From Chthoniobacter flavus (GTDB taxonomy: Bacteria > Verrucomicrobiota > Verrucomicrobiia > Chthoniobacterales > Chthoniobacteraceae): DNA of 64,000 bases. Below, one piece after another: positions 60,555 through 64,000 of this stretch. Position 1 is the stretch's first letter; every line of letters begins with the position of its first letter. A program made the position numbers and the translations under genes. The notes under the pieces were generated by a model. The model searched no databases. It was not told the DNA's origin and was given only the letters and a program-made list of their open reading frames with translations. The stretch spans positions 1 to 64,000 of the forward strand of contig CAMAUX010000015.1 in NCBI GenBank assembly GCA_945861435.1, in the 5' to 3' direction.

Positions 60555-63500
60555 ATGTACCCCATGCGACTTCCACCCCTCGCATCGCTCCCGCCCACAC
60601 TCCTCGCTGTGGGCACACTTCTTGGCGCACTCGCCGCGTCCTCCCCCGCCGCGCCCCTGCCCAGCTTCAGCCGCGAAGTACTCCCCATCCTCTCGGACAA
60701 CTGCTTCTACTGCCACGGCCCAGACGCCAAGCATCGCAAAGCAGACCTCCGTCTCGACCTCGAGGCCGAAGCCAAAGCCTCACGCGACGGATCCACCGCA
60801 ATCGTTCCTGGCAGTCTTGAAAAAAGCGACCTCATCGCCCGCGTCCTCTCCAAGGACCCGGACGAGGTCATGCCTCCGCCCAAATCCCACAAGAAGCTCT
60901 CCCCCGCCCAGATCGACATCCTCCAACGCTGGGTGCAAGGCGGAGCCCCATGGGGCGTCCACTGGGCCTTCAGCGAGCTTCAGCGCCCATCAGTCCCCGC
61001 ACGCGCAGACGCGGCGCATCCCGTCGACGCCTTCGTCCGCCAGCGTCTCGAAACCGAAAGCATCTCACCCGCACCGCAGGCCGACAAACTCACACTCCTG
61101 CGCCGCGTCAGCCTTGATCTCACCGGCCTGCCGCCCTCTCAGGAAACCCGCCAGCGCTTCCTCGCAGACGCATCGGCGGACGCGTACGAGAAACTCGTCG
61201 ACTCCCTCCTCGCCTCACCCGCCTTCGGCGAACGCATGGCATGGGACTGGATGGACGTCGCGCGCTACGCCGACACCAACGGCTACCAAGGCGACTCCGA
61301 ACGCACCATGTGGCCATGGCGGGACTGGGTTGTCTCCGCCTTCAACCGCAACCTTCCCTACGACCAGTTCACCCTCTGGCAGATCGCAGGCGACCTCCTC
61401 CCCTCGCCTTCCGAGGAACAAAAGCTCGCCACAGGATTCCTCCGCAACCACCCCATCAACGGCGAAGGCGGCCGCATCGCCGAAGAGAACCGCGTCGACT
61501 ACGTCATGGACATGGCTGAGACCACGGGCACCGCGTGGCTCGCTCTCACCTTCAACTGCTGCAGGTGCCACGATCACAAGTTCGACCCCCTCACCAACCG
61601 CGACTACTACAGCCTCTTCGCCTTCTTCAACCAAACGCCTGTCACTGGCGGCGGCGGCAACCCACAAACCCCGCCCGCACTCGATCTCCCCGACGAGTCC
61701 CTTCGCAAGCGGATCTCCGATTCCGAGTCAGCGCTCGCCGACATTGAAAAGCAAAAGCGAGAAACCACCGCCACACTCATCGCCTCCCAACCCGCATGGG
61801 AACAGGCTGCGCACGTAAAACCCCTTGCCAGCACCTGGCGCGTGCTCCACCCGGCCTCCGCCAAAGCCACCCACCAAACCCTCACCATCCAAGACGACGC
61901 CTCCATTCTCGCCTCCGGCGAAAATCCCGCCAGTGATTCCTACGAACTCCTCTTCCAACCCGAGCCCGCCCCCCTCGCCTCATTCCGCCTCGAAGCGATC
62001 AGGCACCCCTCCATGACCCGCGGCGGATTCGCGCGCTCCGACTCCGGAAACTTCGTGCTCACGGACTTTGAAATCCTCCTTCAACGTCCGGGAAAACAGC
62101 CTGAGAAACTGCCCATCGCCTCTGCCATTGCCAGCTTCGAGCAGGGCGATTTCAAAGTCACAAAAGCCTTCGACAAGGATCCCAAATCGGGCTGGGCGGT
62201 CTGGGATGGCAAATCCATCGAACGCGATCAGGAGGCCGTGTTCCGCCTCTCTGCCACCACAACGCTCGCGGCTGGCGACTCCCTTCTCGTGCGCCTCAAA
62301 CACGACTCGCCGCACTCGCTCCACAACCTCGGAAACTTCCGCCTCTCAGCCTCCGCCAACCCAGAAGCCAAACTCGGCTCTACGCAAAGCGAGATAGCCG
62401 CCCTGCTGCTCAAACCCGCCACGGAACGTTCCTCCAAGGAATCCGAACTCGTGCGCACCGCTTTTCTCGAAGCGCAGCCGGAACTCATCGCGCTCACGAC
62501 CAAGGTCACCAGTCTGAAGGACAAACTCGCCGCGCTTCGCAAGGAGTCTCCGAAAGTCATGGTCATGGAAGACCAAGCCAAGCCGCGCCAGACCTTCATC
62601 CTCGACCACGGCCTCTACAACAAGCCACTCGCCGAGGTAGCCGCCAACACCCCGGGCCATCTCCCTCCCCTCTCCGCCGACGCCCCGCACAACCGCCTCG
62701 GACTCGCTCGCTGGCTCATCGCGAGGGAGAATCCACTCCCCGCGCGCGTCGCCGCAAACAGGCTCTGGCAGATGATCTTCGGCATCGGCCTCGTCAAGAC
62801 AGCGGAGGATTTCGGCGTCCAAAGCGAGTTCCCCAAACACCCAGAGCTTCTCGACTGGCTCGCCGTCGAACTCCGCGACTCCGGTTGGGACGTGAAACAC
62901 TTCCTGCGCACCCTCGTCACCAGCAGCACCTACCGCCAGTCCTCGCGCATCGCCCCCGGCATGGCGGAGCGCGATCCCGACAACCGACTCCTCGCCCGCG
63001 GCCCGCGTTTCCGCATGCCCTCATGGATGGTGCGCGACCAGGCGCTTGCAGCCAGCGGCCTCCTCGTCCCGCGCATTGGCGGTCCTCCTGTGAAGCCCTA
63101 CCAGCCACCCGGCGTCTGGGAGGAGGCAACCTTCGGTAACAAGAAGTACCAGCAGGACCACGGTGACGATCTCCACCGGCGCAGTCTCTACACCTTCTGG
63201 CGCCGCATCGTCGGCCCCACCATATTCTTCGACGCACCGGCTCGATCCGTGTGCTCCGTGAAACCCACGCGGACCAACACCCCGCTCCACGCCCTCTCCA
63301 CCCTCAACGACCCCACCTACGTCGAAGCCGCACGCATCCTCGCCGAACAGGTGATGATCAAAGACCAGGATCCCGAGACCCGCCTCCACGCTGCATTCCA
63401 GCGCATCCTCATCCGCGAACCCCATCCCGCTGAATCCCGTGTCCTTCTCGCCGGCCTCGAGCGGCAACGCGCTCGTTTCGCAAACCAGCCTGACGACGCG

Positions 63501-63623
63501 CTGCGTCTCCTCGAAACTGGCGAACACCCGCGCGACAAGAATCTCGCGCCCGCGGACCACGCCGCGTGGACCATGCTTTGCGTCGCCCTCCTCAACCTCG
63601 ACGAGACGCTCACCAAGGAATAA
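60555..63623 (+). CDS. PSD1-type DUF1549/DUF1553 cytochrome-like protein
   Basis: FSREVLPILSDNCFYCHGPDAKHRKADLRLDL, DWMDVARYADTNGYQGDSERTMWPWRDWV, NPLPARVAANRLWQMIFGIGLVKTAEDFG, PTRTNTPLHALSTLNDPTYVEAARILAE. Confidence 0.96.
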   Translation: MYPMRLPPLASLPPTLLAVGTLLGALAASSPAAPLPSFSREVLPILSDNCFYCHGPDAKHRKADLRLDLEAEAKASRDGSTAIVPGSLEKSDLIARVLSKDPDEVMPPPKSHKKLSPAQIDILQRWVQGGAPWGVHWAFSELQRPSVPARADAAHPVDAFVRQRLETESISPAPQADKLTLLRRVSLDLTGLPPSQETRQRFLADASADAYEKLVDSLLASPAFGERMAWDWMDVARYADTNGYQGDSERTMWPWRDWVVSAFNRNLPYDQFTLWQIAGDLLPSPSEEQKLATGFLRNHPINGEGGRIAEENRVDYVMDMAETTGTAWLALTFNCCRCHDHKFDPLTNRDYYSLFAFFNQTPVTGGGGNPQTPPALDLPDESLRKRISDSESALADIEKQKRETTATLIASQPAWEQAAHVKPLASTWRVLHPASAKATHQTLTIQDDASILASGENPASDSYELLFQPEPAPLASFRLEAIRHPSMTRGGFARSDSGNFVLTDFEILLQRPGKQPEKLPIASAIASFEQGDFKVTKAFDKDPKSGWAVWDGKSIERDQEAVFRLSATTTLAAGDSLLVRLKHDSPHSLHNLGNFRLSASANPEAKLGSTQSEIAALLLKPATERSSKESELVRTAFLEAQPELIALTTKVTSLKDKLAALRKESPKVMVMEDQAKPRQTFILDHGLYNKPLAEVAANTPGHLPPLSADAPHNRLGLARWLIARENPLPARVAANRLWQMIFGIGLVKTAEDFGVQSEFPKHPELLDWLAVELRDSGWDVKHFLRTLVTSSTYRQSSRIAPGMAERDPDNRLLARGPRFRMPSWMVRDQALAASGLLVPRIGGPPVKPYQPPGVWEEATFGNKKYQQDHGDDLHRRSLYTFWRRIVGPTIFFDAPARSVCSVKPTRTNTPLHALSTLNDPTYVEAARILAEQVMIKDQDPETRLHAAFQRILIREPHPAESRVLLAGLERQRARFANQPDDALRLLETGEHPRDKNLAPADHAAWTMLCVALLNLDETLTKE

Positions 63624-63643
63624 CCGGCACGCCCACCGCTCGC

Positions 63644-64000
63644 ATGCACCCGATCCTCTCCCACCAACTTCATCTCACACGCCGCGAGTTCTTCGGCCGC
63701 TCGGCCTCGGGGATCGGCACCGCTGCACTCGCCCACCTGCTCGCGCAGGACGGAATGACCCCGGCGTCCGCCGCCGCAGCAACCGCTCCAGCGCAGGGTT
63801 CTGCGCGCGTTGGCGGACTCGAGGGCGTGCCCCACTTTGCCCCCAAGGCCAAGCGCGTCATCTACCTCTTCATGAATGGCGCCCCCACCCACGTCGATCT
63901 CTTCGACTGGAAACCCCGGCTCAAGGAGATGCACGGCCAACCCGTCCCGCAGGAATACCTCGGCGACAAGCGCTTCTCCACCATGACGGGCAACCCCAAG
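63644..64000 (+). CDS. DUF1501 domain protein, N-terminal part (runs off window)
   Basis: LTRREFFGRSASGIGTAALAHLLAQ...KRVIYLFMNGAPTHVDLFDWKP; not in the ORF track because no stop in window. Confidence 0.93.
   Translation, partial: MHPILSHQLHLTRREFFGRSASGIGTAALAHLLAQDGMTPASAAAATAPAQGSARVGGLEGVPHFAPKAKRVIYLFMNGAPTHVDLFDWKPRLKEMHGQPVPQEYLGDKRFSTMTGNPK

Overview
This is a GC-rich bacterial chromosome segment. Its gene content (planctomycete/verrucomicrobial-type DUF1501, DUF1552, DUF1549/DUF1553 and DUF1592 cytochrome-like families, DUF1080, sulfatase, GDSL, PQQ propeller) suggests Verrucomicrobiota or a relative. About 45 genes are supported, including carbonic anhydrase, GT39, PAP2, SNF2/SWIM helicase, lipB, ruvC, a DUF1573/rhodanese/MauE cluster, psd, FecR, M20 peptidase, class V aminotransferase, MFS, creatininase, VTC domain, TrmH, M14 peptidase, GH75-like chitosanase and a RAYT (REP-associated Y1 transposase). 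No rRNA, tRNA or CRISPR was recognised. The most unusual signal is a dispersed motif, AGGGACAGGC. (1) Three group II intron 5' regions (minus strand, near 152, 4067 and 47136) all start directly after AGGGACAGGC, and one copy carries a hairpin loop (GCCTGTC) complementary to it, a plausible EBS1/IBS1 pair. (2) At three loci, 31-38 bp repeats built around GGGACAG[A/G]C bracket duplicated gene fragments: a 71-bp exact piece of a DUF1552 gene, two nested pieces of the RAYT gene, and a piece of a phospholipase-like gene. (3) A RAYT and an array of GGGACAGGC hairpins lie in the same window. This looks like an intron/REP-linked gene-fragment duplication process; the mechanism is inference. Other notable items are a 139-bp MITE with CTAG duplications splitting a membrane-protein gene, a truncated nuoC fragment at an intron boundary, and a frameshifted DUF1501 remnant fused to creatininase.
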